Below, piece after piece: positions 32,616-42,293 of a DNA stretch of 64,000 nt. The number at the start of each line of letters is the position of its first letter. Position 1 is the stretch's first letter. A program made the translations under genes and the position numbers. This DNA comes from a bacterium (GTDB lineage: Bacteria; Chloroflexota; Dormibacteria; Aeolococcales; Bog-877): assembly GCA_021785655.1 (NCBI GenBank), contig JAJYET010000005.1:1-64000 (forward strand), read 5' to 3'. Below the pieces are notes generated by a model. It did no database searches. It was given only the letters and a program-made list of their open reading frames with translations, and was not told the DNA's origin.

Positions 32616-33197
32616 TCACCCAGCCAGATAGGCCTGGAGGGTGGGCGCGATCCACGCGACAAGCCGCTCAGGATCGGCAGAGGCCAGCGGCTCGATGCAA
32701 AGCAGGTAGCGAGCCACCGCCAGGCCCACCAGCTGGCTGCCCACCAGCGTGGCGCGCAGCTCCCGCTCGGCACCCTCGAGGACGGTCCCCACCGGCTCGA
32801 CCACCGCCGCCCCGAGGAAGCTGGCCAGAAGCTCCCGCGCCCGGTCGTCGCTGACCGCGGACCGCAGCATGGCGAGGAGGGGCTCGCGGGTGGGCGGCCC
32901 CTCCCACAGCCTGAGGAACAAGCGGATGACCCGCTCTCCGGCTCGCGAGGGGTCGCCGCCGCGGAGCAGGTCGAGGATCTCGGCGGGAACCAGGGGCACC
33001 TCGAGGGCGACCGAGAAGAGGCGCTCCTTGCACTGGAAGTAGTGGGAGACCAGGGACGGGTCGACCCCGGCCGCGGCGCCAATGTCCCGGAGGGTGGTCT
33101 CGCGGTACCCGCGCTGCGCGAACAGCCTCCGGGCCACGGCGAGGATCTCCGCCTTTGTGTCCTCGCTCCCCGGCCGGCGGCCCGACCGCGGGCTCAA
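32616..33197 (-). CDS. TetR family transcriptional regulator
   Basis: KAEILAVARRLFAQRGYRETTLRDIGAAAGVDPSLVSHYFQCKERLF; TTG start overlaps permease stop. Confidence 0.88.
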   Translation of the reverse strand: MSPRSGRRPGSEDTKAEILAVARRLFAQRGYRETTLRDIGAAAGVDPSLVSHYFQCKERLFSVALEVPLVPAEILDLLRGGDPSRAGERVIRLFLRLWEGPPTREPLLAMLRSAVSDDRARELLASFLGAAVVEPVGTVLEGAERELRATLVGSQLVGLAVARYLLCIEPLASADPERLVAWIAPTLQAYLAG

Positions 33198-33931
33198 GGC
33201 GTGCGCCGTCGCAGGGTGAGGGCGCCAACCAGGAGGGCGAGGGGCCAGCAGAGCAGCACCACCAGGAGATCCTTGAGCAGCTCGGTGCCGAACGCCGTGG
33301 AGCTGGCGGCGCGAGTGATGCCGTCCACTGCATAGGTGAGAGGCAGCGCGTTGGCCAGCCCCTGGAGAGGTGGGATCATCGCGCTCCGGGGGACGAAGAG
33401 GCCAGAGAGGAGGGCCTGCGGAAAGACCAGGGCGGGCATGAGCTGCACGGCCTGGAACTCGGTCCGGGCGAGCGCACTGAAGCAGAGGCCCAAACCGGCC
33501 CCGAGCAAGGCGTCCAGCACCGCGAAGACGACGATCAGCAGAAGGCTCCCCCTCACCGTCACCTGGAGGGGCCCGAGTACCAACGCCAGGACCAGGCCCA
33601 CCTGTACTAGCGCGGTCGCCGCGAAGGCCAGGGCGTAGCCAAGGAGGATGTCCAGCTTGGCCACCGGGGTGGCGAGGAGACGCTCCAGGGTACCGCTGGA
33701 CCGCTCTCGGAGCATCGCCACGGAGGTGACCACGAACATGAGGACGAAGGGGAAGAGGCCGATCAGCTCTGGGGCGATGCGATCGAAGACGGTCCGGTCG
33801 TCGTTGAACATGTAGCGGAGCAGGGCCATGAGGACCAGGGGGACCAGCATCATGAGGGCCAGGGTGCGGGGGTCCCGGCGCAGCTGGCGCAGCACTCGCC
33901 ACGCGGTGGCCGCGGTGCGGCGGAGGCTCAA
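33194..33931 (-). CDS. ABC-2 type transporter permease
   Basis: 6-TM ABC2_membrane pattern, RERSSGTLERLLATPV. Confidence 0.9.
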   Translation of the reverse strand: MSLRRTAATAWRVLRQLRRDPRTLALMMLVPLVLMALLRYMFNDDRTVFDRIAPELIGLFPFVLMFVVTSVAMLRERSSGTLERLLATPVAKLDILLGYALAFAATALVQVGLVLALVLGPLQVTVRGSLLLIVVFAVLDALLGAGLGLCFSALARTEFQAVQLMPALVFPQALLSGLFVPRSAMIPPLQGLANALPLTYAVDGITRAASSTAFGTELLKDLLVVLLCWPLALLVGALTLRRRTP

Positions 33932-34647
33932 CCGGGCAGCTCCAGCTGCCGGACCACCTGCAGGAAGGCCCCGTCCAGATCCGAAGCCCTTGTCCTCTGA
34001 AGCAGGGCGGCGGGGGCTTCATCGGCCACCACCCGTCCGGCGCGGAGCAGGACCAGCCGTTGGCAGCGCCGGGCCTCGTCCATCACGTGGCTCGAGACCA
34101 GCACGGTGCTGCCCTCGGCGGCCAGTCGCGCGAAGAGTGACCACAGGTCCTCACGGAGCAGGGGGTCCAGCCCCACAGTGGGCTCGTCCAGGATCAGGAG
34201 TGGGGGGCTGGCCAGGAGGGCGGTCGCCAGCGACACTCGCGAGACCTCGCCGCCAGCCAGGTTGCCCACCCGGTCCCCCGCCCGACCTTCCAGTGAGACC
34301 TCGCGGATCGCCGCGGCGACCCGGGACCCGGAGACCCCCAGGATGGAGGCGAAGTAGGCGAGATTCTCCCGCACCGTGAGGTCCCCATAGACGGCGGGCG
34401 CCTGGGTGACGTACCCGACCAAATGGCGCGCCCCCGGGGAGCCGGCTGGATGGCCGACCACCGTGACGCTGCCCGCGCTGATCCGCTGGACGCCGACCAA
34501 AGCTCGCATGAGCGTCGTCTTGCCCGCCCCACTCGGTCCCAGCAGCCCCACCAGGGTGCCGGCCGGCACGACAAGGTCCACCCCCGCCACCACGGGACGA
34601 CCCCCCCGCACCACGGTGAGACCGCGGACCTCGACCGCGTAATTCAT
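33928..34647 (-). CDS. ABC transporter ATP-binding protein
   Basis: GPSGAGKTTLM, LAGGEVSRVSLATALLASPPLLILDEPTVGLDP. Confidence 0.93.
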   Translation of the reverse strand: MNYAVEVRGLTVVRGGRPVVAGVDLVVPAGTLVGLLGPSGAGKTTLMRALVGVQRISAGSVTVVGHPAGSPGARHLVGYVTQAPAVYGDLTVRENLAYFASILGVSGSRVAAAIREVSLEGRAGDRVGNLAGGEVSRVSLATALLASPPLLILDEPTVGLDPLLREDLWSLFARLAAEGSTVLVSSHVMDEARRCQRLVLLRAGRVVADEAPAALLQRTRASDLDGAFLQVVRQLELPG

Positions 34648-34661
34648 CAACTGATGAATTA
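34640..34661. promoter_or_regulatory. 10-bp perfect inverted repeat TAATTCATCA-AC-TGATGAATTA, candidate TetR operator
   Basis: Read directly; overlaps the start codon of the ABC ATPase, first gene of the ABC-TetR operon. Confidence 0.75.
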
Positions 34662-34812
34662 TAACCCTCTCCCCGCCACAGGTCAAGGAAGCTTCGGGCG
34701 GTCGGCTAGTCCCGCACCACCTCCAGGGTCTCAAGGCTGGGATCGGCGGCGCAGGCGATCCGCACCCCGGAGGCGGCCGCCACCCGCAGCGGCTCCACCA
34801 GCGGCGCGGCTA

Positions 34813-35110
34813 TCACCTCCCTGGGATGCAGCACCGGTTTCCCCGGGGGAAATGGGGCCACCAACTCAGCCCCGGTCCGGCCGTCCACTTCTGCAGCCGG
34901 GACAGCTCGGCCGCCACTCCGGTGATCAGGCAGCGGCACAGCCCCTCCCGGCGCAGCAGCGGGCCCTGGCGGGCCTTTTCCGGAGTCTCGTGCTCCTGCA
35001 AAAACCGCTGCTTGTACCCCGGACTCCAGCGCCGCATCCGGACCCGCTCGGGAAGCTCGGGACCCAGCTGCGCGGGGGCGTCGATTTCGACGGGGGAGGT
35101 GACCGTGAGC
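34813..35110 (-). pseudogene. Transposase orfA-type remnant
   Basis: RMRRWSPGYKQRFLQEHETPEKARQGPLLRREGL matches the conserved N-terminus of IS-encoded transposases; rest is frame-broken. Confidence 0.6.
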
Positions 35111-35207
35111 GGTGACCTCCTTCCGCCCCTGTGAATTCCGCTCGTCAGGTTGAGCCCCTGTGTCGCACCTTGTTGACCCTGGGGGGTGACAGTGGTTAGA
35201 TTCTTCA

Positions 35208-35729
35208 GTGGAAACGGATTCGGAGCAACCCGAAGCTGGTGGTCGCTCCATCCGATTTTCCCACGCCGTCAGGTCGCCGCTGGCAGTCATCTTTGGAGCG
35301 GCGATCTTGCTGGCCACGCTGATGGCTGCAGGTTGTGCAGCCACCCCGGCGCCGCCAAGGGGACCGCGGATACCGCCTTTACAAACGCCGTCTCCGACGA
35401 CCATCCCGGCAGGTGACGGGGCGGTGCTCGGTGGAATCGACTTCTGCGCCGGGGTCTTCCCGAAGGCATATCCACGGTTTGTGGCCGGCACGGTGAAGGT
35501 GTTTCGCGGCAGCCTGAAGTCCGAGCCGGTGTCCCCGTCCGGAGGCGTGCAGTACGTGCTTCCTGGCGTGGCGGTGGCCCAAGCCAAGGTGGGGGTCAAT
35601 CAGGAGTTCCAGTTCATTCTTCCACCCGGCGACTACGTCTTGGACGTCGGCCCCCCTTGGAACGCAGTCGAAGTGGTCGTTCGGCCCGGCGCGACCTCCG
35701 TGAAGGACATCCCCGGCACCTGCCTGTGA
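35208..35729 (+). CDS. Secreted/lipoprotein hypothetical
   Basis: Hydrophobic segment followed by GCAATPAPP lipobox-like sequence. Confidence 0.5.
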   Translation: METDSEQPEAGGRSIRFSHAVRSPLAVIFGAAILLATLMAAGCAATPAPPRGPRIPPLQTPSPTTIPAGDGAVLGGIDFCAGVFPKAYPRFVAGTVKVFRGSLKSEPVSPSGGVQYVLPGVAVAQAKVGVNQEFQFILPPGDYVLDVGPPWNAVEVVVRPGATSVKDIPGTCL

Positions 35730-35756
35730 GCCAGGGGTCCGGTCAGAGTCCTGCCT

Positions 35757-36200
35757 GCGCCTATTCTCCCATCGCCACCGACCTGCCCCAAGATGCGGCG
35801 GAGCTGGAGTTCTAGCAGCGGCGCCGGGCCCACATCGAGGAGCGCATCAAGGATCTCCAGCTGGGCTGCGGCCTGATCCACCTGCCGCCGGGCCAACTGC
35901 GCCGGGCAGACCGCGGCCGTGATCGCCACCAACCTGACATCCATGCTCGCGGCGGTCAACGTTTGCCGGGAGCGGCAGGAGGCTAAGGCCGCTGCCGGGG
36001 GCATCAGCACCAAGGAGCAACTCGCGGCCGTGGGCCAGCCCCACAACACCCAGCAGCTGCACGGGTGGCCGCCTTCGGTGCCGGCCAGGCTGGTGCCAGG
36101 TGGGCGGCGGCTACGCCTGCGGCTGGGTTCCGGGATGTTCCACAAGGAGGAGTTGTGGGCCCCGTACCCCCACGTCCTCTGCCTGGACCTGACCGGGTAG
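35757..36200 (+). pseudogene. IS1380-family transposase C-terminal remnant (stop codon + frameshift)
   Basis: YSPIATDLPQDAAELEF*QRRRAHIEERIKDLQLGCGLIHLPPGQLR then shifted QTAAVIATNLTSMLAAVN. Confidence 0.75.
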
Positions 36201-36283
36201 GCCACTCGCCACCCTCCGACGACCGGCCACCTGCACCAGTGCTTCATCCCGATACACCTCCTCGGCGTCCACCGGGCCTCGCA

Positions 36284-37408
36284 TCACGGGACGGTGAGGG
36301 GGAAGCTCGCAGCCGTTGGTCGACCGATTGCGATGAGGTAGCGGCCAGGCCCCGGGAGGACCTGCCAGAGCTTCCCGATTACCAACTCCGGGGAAACCTC
36401 TGTAAGTTCCCACGTATCGGCGAGGCTGGCGGACGGGAGACGGGCGGGTGAAGGTGGGCCGAGATTGGTGCGCGCGAGGCTTCCCTGTGCGGGCTCGATC
36501 GCCGGGTACAAATATTCAAACTGGAGCTTTGAGGCAGCGGCTGGCGGTGACCCAGGCCCACGAGTAAGAGTCCACAGTTGGGCGATCGGGCTTCCTCCCG
36601 AGGCGCGCCACTCCACGGACACTTCGGTGCCGGAGATGGCGATCGAAGTCACCTCATAGGTGATGCCGTCTACCGTTACGGGCGCTGGAACAGCCGGAGT
36701 CGCAGCGGGATGTTGGGCCACGGTCAGTCCGAGGATCCAATTCCCTGCAAACCGGGACTGACTACTCGGGTGGCCTGGCGAAGCGGGGGAGTTCATCACC
36801 AGCAAGGTCACGTCCAGTGTCAAGCGGACCGGGCCGTGAGTCGCTCGTCCGACGAGCGGCTGGAACACCAGCTCCTGGCCGTCCTCAACCCCGCAGCAGC
36901 CCGAGTACGAGTGCCCGTACTGGTCAGTGAGGGTCGCCAGTACGCCATATTCGGCTGCGGTCTTGGACGGTGGCGAGTCATGTCCGTCCACTTTGATGAG
37001 CACCACAGTCCTCGACGTATCGGCGAAGCCTCCCACCACTGTGATCGTCTGACCGTCCACGGTGGCGGAACTGCGGGCCGGAGTCAGCTGACTCGGCGTC
37101 AAGCCGGCAAGCTCCAGTAGAGGCGCTGAGATGGGGCCTATGACTGGTGCGTCCGCGAGTTGCATGGCGTAGCTGGGGATGAGCCGCGCGGCGATCACAT
37201 TGGTTAGAAGTAGGACCACCGCGGCAGCGACGGTCCAATAAGGCACCCGCCGGACCATCCCGCGCCCAACCCCTGACCGCGGAATCCGGGCCGCCCGTGG
37301 CGTTCCACGCAGCTGATTGAGCACCCGATCAGCGACCTCGTCGGCATCGTGCTGGGCACCCAGCACCCGATGAACCAGCTGCCTGGTCTGCGCATCACGC
37401 TGTCCCAT
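36284..37408 (-). CDS. Anti-sigma-factor-like single-TM protein
   Basis: Cytoplasmic N-term, one TM (YWTVAAAVVLLLTNVIAA), extracellular beta-rich domain; follows an ECF sigma gene. Confidence 0.65.
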   Translation of the reverse strand: MGQRDAQTRQLVHRVLGAQHDADEVADRVLNQLRGTPRAARIPRSGVGRGMVRRVPYWTVAAAVVLLLTNVIAARLIPSYAMQLADAPVIGPISAPLLELAGLTPSQLTPARSSATVDGQTITVVGGFADTSRTVVLIKVDGHDSPPSKTAAEYGVLATLTDQYGHSYSGCCGVEDGQELVFQPLVGRATHGPVRLTLDVTLLVMNSPASPGHPSSQSRFAGNWILGLTVAQHPAATPAVPAPVTVDGITYEVTSIAISGTEVSVEWRASGGSPIAQLWTLTRGPGSPPAAASKLQFEYLYPAIEPAQGSLARTNLGPPSPARLPSASLADTWELTEVSPELVIGKLWQVLPGPGRYLIAIGRPTAASFPLTVP

Positions 37409-37409
37409 G

Positions 37410-37955
37410 TCAGCTGTCCTCCTCTAGAGCAGTTCGGAGCACCTTCACCGCTCGATTGAGCCTCGACTTCACCGTCCCCAGCCGAACACGGAGGATGCGC
37501 GCGACCTCCTGCTGAGGCAGGTCGAGCTCGTAATAGAGGTAGAGCGCCGCCCGCTGGTCCCAGGTGAGTTGAGCGACCGCGACCTCGAGGTCGGCCCGAA
37601 GCTCGATCGACGCCTCATGACGGCGAGCCTCTAGCCGCTCAACGGTGGGATCCCCACCGATGGCCCTGCCTCGCCGCCACCAGCTGGACCGAAGGCGGGA
37701 TCGGCAGTGGTTAGTGACTATGGCCAGGAACCAGGCGCGCGCCATCCGATCGTCTCCCCGGAAGCGTGGGTAGGCGCGCCAAGCGTTCAGGGCGGCCTCC
37801 TGCAGGACATCCTCGGCCTCCGGGCTATCGCAAAGGATGGCTCGAGCTAAGCGAAAGCCGTCCACCAATAGAGGTCGGAAGCGCACATCAAAGTCTGCTG
37901 GGGCCGTGGCCTCAGCGACGACGTCGGCGCGGGCGCCTTTCAACAACTGCACCAT
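37410..37955 (-). CDS. ECF RNA polymerase sigma factor (sigma-70 family)
   Basis: SPEAEDVLQEAALNAWRAYPRFRGDDRMARAWFLAIVTNHCRSRLR; DLPQQEVARILRVRLGTVKSRLNRAVKVLR. Confidence 0.92.
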   Translation of the reverse strand: MVQLLKGARADVVAEATAPADFDVRFRPLLVDGFRLARAILCDSPEAEDVLQEAALNAWRAYPRFRGDDRMARAWFLAIVTNHCRSRLRSSWWRRGRAIGGDPTVERLEARRHEASIELRADLEVAVAQLTWDQRAALYLYYELDLPQQEVARILRVRLGTVKSRLNRAVKVLRTALEEDS

Positions 37956-38175
37956 GGGTTCCCACCGGTGCCACCTCGGCGCAACTCAACCTCCGTCACT
38001 GAGAGTCGGGGGCGATCCGTCGCCACCCGAACCAACGCCACCGCCGGTCCGAAAGTTCCCGGTGGCCGTGACGATGGATGTGCCGTCACTACAGTACCCA
38101 GCTCTCGCCGTAAGGAGTGAAAAGCGCCTATGCTCCCGGCGAAAGGATGACCGCTGGTTCTCGGGGGAGGCGAAG

Positions 38176-38562
38176 ATGTCCGTAGAAAGTACCCGACGAG
38201 TGGTGGAGGCATACCTCGGTGACCATGGGCTCGAGGCCCTCGCCGAGGATGCGGTGTACACGGTCATGGGTTCGGGCCGGGTGGCGCGCGGGAAGGCGGA
38301 GGTCGCTGCCCTCCTCGACTACTTCTACCACCGGGCCTTCGAGGCCACCCCCCGCGGCCGAAGCCTGGTGGTGGGTGAGACCCAGGCTGTCTTCGAGGGC
38401 GATTTCGAAGGGCGGCACGTAGGCGAGTTTGAGGGCATCCCCGCCACCATGAAGACCGTGCGAGTGCCGCTCTGCGTCGTCTACGACATTGCCGGCGACC
38501 GGATCCTGGCGGCGCGAATCTACTTCGAGATGGACGCGCTGCGGGATCAACTCGACCGCTGA
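38176..38562 (+). CDS. SnoaL/NTF2-like protein
   Basis: Size and GSGRVARGKAEVAALLDYFYHRAF, VPLCVVYDIAGDRILAARIYFEMDAL. Confidence 0.75.
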   Translation: MSVESTRRVVEAYLGDHGLEALAEDAVYTVMGSGRVARGKAEVAALLDYFYHRAFEATPRGRSLVVGETQAVFEGDFEGRHVGEFEGIPATMKTVRVPLCVVYDIAGDRILAARIYFEMDALRDQLDR

Positions 38563-38575
38563 GCGGCAGCCCCGG

Positions 38576-39997
38576 CTAGGTCGGCAGCGGCTCGAAGCGG
38601 GCCTGGAAGAAGCGCAGGTACCTCGGCTCGTGGGTCATCCTGAGGCCACGCACCGAGCTGGCGGCAGCGTACACGGCCTCCACCGCCTCCGCCACCACGT
38701 CCATGTGGGCCTGGGTGTACACCCGACGGGGGATTGTGAGCCGGGTCAGTTCCAGCCGGGGCCGGCGGTGGTCGCCGGTCTTCGGGTCCCGCCCCGCGGA
38801 CACGATGCCCCGCTCCATACTGCGGATCCCTGAATCGAGGTAGAGCTCCGCTGCCAAGGTCTGGGCCGGGAACGCGTCCTGGGGAAGGTGCGAGTAGAAG
38901 CGCTTGGCGTCGAGGAAGATGCCGTGGCCCCCCACCGGATGGACGAAGGGGATCCCGGCTCCGTCCAGCAGTTCGCCCAGGTACCGGACCTGTCCGACCC
39001 TGGCCCGGATGTGCTCCTCCTGGACCGACTCCCGGATGCCAACGGCGATCGCGGCCATGTCGCGACCGGCCAGGCCGCCGTAGGTGTGCAGACCCTCGAA
39101 GACGATCACCAGGTTGCGGATCTCGTCGAAGAGCTGCTCGTCGTTCACCGCCAGCCAGCCCCCGATGTTGACCAGGGCGTCCTTCTTGGCCGACATCCAG
39201 GCCCCGTCCACCAGGGAGGTGAACTCGCGCACGATCGACGCGATGGTCTGATCCGCGTAGCCGGGCTCCCTCTCCTGGATGAAGAGGGCGTTCTCCACCA
39301 GCCGGGTGGCGTCCAGGTAGATCGGCACTCCGTGCCGCTGGCAGAGATCGCGCACCTCTCGCAGATTGGCGATGGAGACCGGTTGCCCTCCGGCCATGTT
39401 CACGGTCGCGGCCAAGCTGAGGAAGGCGACCTCCGATCCTCCCCGGCGGCCGATCACCTCTGCCAGCTTCTCCAGATCGACGTTGCCCTTGAAGGGGTGG
39501 AGGCTCTCCGGGTCGTGCGCCTCGTCGATGATCACGTCGACGAAGATCCCCCCGGCGCGCTCCTCGTGGTCCCGGGTGGTGGTGAAGTACATGTTCCCGG
39601 GCACGAACTGGCCACTCCGGATCGCGCACTGGCTGAGCAGGTGCTCGGCCCCCCGTCCCTGGTGGGTGGGCACGACGTGGGAAAACCCGTAGGTCTCACG
39701 GATGGCGTCCTCGAACTCATAGAAGTTGCGCGAGCCCGCGTACGCCTCGTCCCCCAGCATTAGGGCCGCCCACTGCCGGTCGCTCATGGCGTTGGTGCCG
39801 GAGTCGGTGAGGAGGTCGATGTAGACGTCCTCGGAGCGCAGCAGGAAGGTGTTGTAGCCCGCCGCCTCCAGCGCCGACTGCCGATGCTCCCGGGTGGTGA
39901 TGCTCAGCGGCTCGACCATCTTGATCTTCCAGGGCTCCGCCCAGGAGCGACGCCGCAGCTGCTGTCCGGTGGTGGCGGGGAGGTGGGTGGTGGTCAT
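38576..39997 (-). CDS. tpl: Tyrosine phenol-lyase (beta-tyrosinase)
   Basis: AGYNTFLLRSEDVYIDLLTDSGTNAMSDRQWAALMLGDEAYAGSRNFY, VPTHQGRGAEHLLSQ, NMYFTTTRDH, MSAKKDALVNIGG, SMERGIVSAGRDPKTG (Arg as in TPL rather than tryptophanase). Confidence 0.9.
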   Translation of the reverse strand: MTTTHLPATTGQQLRRRSWAEPWKIKMVEPLSITTREHRQSALEAAGYNTFLLRSEDVYIDLLTDSGTNAMSDRQWAALMLGDEAYAGSRNFYEFEDAIRETYGFSHVVPTHQGRGAEHLLSQCAIRSGQFVPGNMYFTTTRDHEERAGGIFVDVIIDEAHDPESLHPFKGNVDLEKLAEVIGRRGGSEVAFLSLAATVNMAGGQPVSIANLREVRDLCQRHGVPIYLDATRLVENALFIQEREPGYADQTIASIVREFTSLVDGAWMSAKKDALVNIGGWLAVNDEQLFDEIRNLVIVFEGLHTYGGLAGRDMAAIAVGIRESVQEEHIRARVGQVRYLGELLDGAGIPFVHPVGGHGIFLDAKRFYSHLPQDAFPAQTLAAELYLDSGIRSMERGIVSAGRDPKTGDHRRPRLELTRLTIPRRVYTQAHMDVVAEAVEAVYAAASSVRGLRMTHEPRYLRFFQARFEPLPT

Positions 39998-40013
39998 GCT
40001 GGGATGCTATCAG

Positions 40014-40026
40014 ACCGGATTCCGGT
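40014..40026. promoter_or_regulatory. 13-bp dyad ACCGGA-T-TCCGGT in the tpl/GntR divergent promoter
   Basis: Read directly; between divergent starts at 39997 and 40077. Confidence 0.55.
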
Positions 40027-40076
40027 AGCTTTCCTTACCAGTTCGGTCTCATTTTCAGCCCGGACCGGGTACTCTC

Positions 40077-40838
40077 ATGGGGATGAAGACCTTCGCCATC
40101 GGACCGGTCCGCACCCGCCGCAGCTTCGAGGAGGCGGTTTCACAGATCGCCGAGGCGATCCGGGCCGGGGACTTCGGGGTCGGGGACCGTCTCCCCTCCG
40201 AAAGGGTCCTCGCGACCACCATGGAGATCTCGCGGCCCACCTTGAGGGAGGCGCTGCGGGTGCTTCGCGAGGCCGGGGTGCTGGCCCCCCGGGACGGGGC
40301 GCTCACCGTGGTGTCGGAGAAGATCCCACTTGGGGTGCTGGAGCGGCGTTCCGAACTTCGCATCGGGGAGGTCGCCCAGGTGCTGGAGGCGAGGCGGCTG
40401 CTCGAGCCCAGGGTGGCCCAGCTGGCCGGAATGTACGCCACCGAGCAGGACCTGGAGGACCTGGGCGAGATCCTGGACCGTCAGCGGGCCGCCGCTGGAG
40501 ACCGGGAGCGGGTCAGGCTCCTGGATACCAGGTTCCACCTGGCGATCGCCCGGGCGACCCGCAACCACGTGGTGGTGGACCTCACGCGCTCCCTCCTCCG
40601 CCGGGTCGAGATCGCGCGGGACATGGCGCTACGGACCCCGGTCGAGCCTCGAAGGGTGATCGAGATGCACGCGCGCACCCTGCGGGCCATTGCCGCCGGC
40701 GACCCCCTGGAGATCGAGGCGGCGATGGACGAGCACCTCGCCTATCTGGAGGTGATCTGGGAGCGCGAGTCCGGTCGGCCCCGGCTTCGCCGCCCGCCGG
40801 CGTTCCTCATCTCCAAGGCGGGGACAGACCCCAGCTGA
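40077..40838 (+). CDS. GntR family (FadR/FCD) transcriptional regulator
   Basis: IRAGDFGVGDRLPSERVLATTMEISRPTLREALRVLREAGVL; FCD domain. Confidence 0.9.
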   Translation: MGMKTFAIGPVRTRRSFEEAVSQIAEAIRAGDFGVGDRLPSERVLATTMEISRPTLREALRVLREAGVLAPRDGALTVVSEKIPLGVLERRSELRIGEVAQVLEARRLLEPRVAQLAGMYATEQDLEDLGEILDRQRAAAGDRERVRLLDTRFHLAIARATRNHVVVDLTRSLLRRVEIARDMALRTPVEPRRVIEMHARTLRAIAAGDPLEIEAAMDEHLAYLEVIWERESGRPRLRRPPAFLISKAGTDPS

Positions 40839-40849
40839 CGGACTCCTGG

Positions 40850-42235
40850 TCAGGAGTCGAAGCCGATCCCCAGCCGGTCGAGGGCCCCGAGGAGCACTCC
40901 CCGCCGCCCGGTGCGGTCGGCGGCGGACATCGCCCCCTGGACCGCTGCCAGGGTCGGCCAGCGCAAGGGTTCAGGGGGGAACGGGAAGGGGGGTTCGCGG
41001 ACCAGGCGCAACCGCAGGAGGGGAGAGGTGGGCTCCACCAGGCGGGCTGCCAGCACCCCGCCGGCGAATCTGGTGGCCGCCACCCCCAGGCCGGTGTAGC
41101 CCAACGCATACACCACGCGCCCACCCAGCGCTGACCCGAAAGTGCAGGTGAAGCGGGTGGTGGAGGCGATGGCGCCTCCCCAGCGGTGGGTGAAGGCAAG
41201 GTCTCCCAGGGCGGGAAACATCTCCCGGAACTGCTCCAGGAGGCGCAAGTAGGTCTTCGGGCGGTGGTCGAACTGCGGCCCCACCGCCCCCCCGAAGTGG
41301 TAGATGGCGTCGTAGCCGCCCCAGAGGACCCGGTCGTCCGCGGTGAGGCGGAAGTAGTGGAAGTGATTGCTGTGCTCGGAGGCTCCCTCCCGTCCCGCCC
41401 ATCCGATCCGTTCCATCTGCTCCCGATTGAGCGGTTCAGACACCAGGACGTAGTCGTAGATGGGTACGAACCGGGAGCGCAGCCGCGACAGCAGGTGGCC
41501 GCTGTAGGCGTTGGTGGCCAGGACCGCGCGCCGGGAGCTGGCCACCCCCCCGTCGGCCACCACCTCCACCCCTCCGGCAACAGGTCGCAGCTGCCGAACC
41601 GGAGTGCGCTCCCAAATCCGCACCCCCAGCTCCTCCGCCACCCGGCGGAGCCCGCGGGCCAGCCGAGCGGGGTTGAGCAGAACCGGCACCGGGTCGTACA
41701 GCGCCGCCAGAACCCGGGGTGAGTTCAGCCGTGAGCGAGCCGAGTCTCCCTCCAGCAGCTGCAGCTCCGGCCTCCTCGGTGAGCGCTCCAGCAGTTCGGC
41801 CCGAAGATCCTCCACCTGCCAGGGGGTGGTGGCCAGCTCCAGGACCCCGGAGCGCTCCAGGTCACAGGGGATCCGGTGGAGCTGCACAAAGTCGAGAAGG
41901 CCGTCGAAGTTCTCCCTACCGAGCCTCTCCAGTTCTTCGAGATCGTCCGGGAAGTGGCGCATCCCGTTGGCGTGGCCATGGGTGAGGCTGGGCTCGCAAA
42001 ACCCGCCGTTGCGGCCGCTCGCGCCATAGCCCACCACCGCCTGCTCCAGCACGCAGACCTCCAGCCCAGGATCGCGCCGCTTCAGCTCGATGGCGGTCCA
42101 CAGTCCGGTGAAGCCACCTCCCACAACCGCGACATCCGCCCGGACCCGGCCCCTCAGCGACTCGGTGGGGACGTAGTCGTCCTGGCTCAGCCAGAAACTC
42201 GGCCCCCGGTCGCCCTCCCAGCTGTGATCCGCCAT
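40850..42235 (-). CDS. FAD-dependent oxidoreductase (DAO/glycine-oxidase-like)
   Basis: VAVVGGGFTGLWTAIELKRRDPGLEVCVLE; GASGRNGGF; ALGYTGLGVAATRFAGGVLA. Confidence 0.9.
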   Translation of the reverse strand: MADHSWEGDRGPSFWLSQDDYVPTESLRGRVRADVAVVGGGFTGLWTAIELKRRDPGLEVCVLEQAVVGYGASGRNGGFCEPSLTHGHANGMRHFPDDLEELERLGRENFDGLLDFVQLHRIPCDLERSGVLELATTPWQVEDLRAELLERSPRRPELQLLEGDSARSRLNSPRVLAALYDPVPVLLNPARLARGLRRVAEELGVRIWERTPVRQLRPVAGGVEVVADGGVASSRRAVLATNAYSGHLLSRLRSRFVPIYDYVLVSEPLNREQMERIGWAGREGASEHSNHFHYFRLTADDRVLWGGYDAIYHFGGAVGPQFDHRPKTYLRLLEQFREMFPALGDLAFTHRWGGAIASTTRFTCTFGSALGGRVVYALGYTGLGVAATRFAGGVLAARLVEPTSPLLRLRLVREPPFPFPPEPLRWPTLAAVQGAMSAADRTGRRGVLLGALDRLGIGFDS

Positions 42236-42293
42236 CTCACCTCCCTGCGACCAGCAACCCAGGGTACTTGGGCGGAGACGGCGGGTGTCCGGC

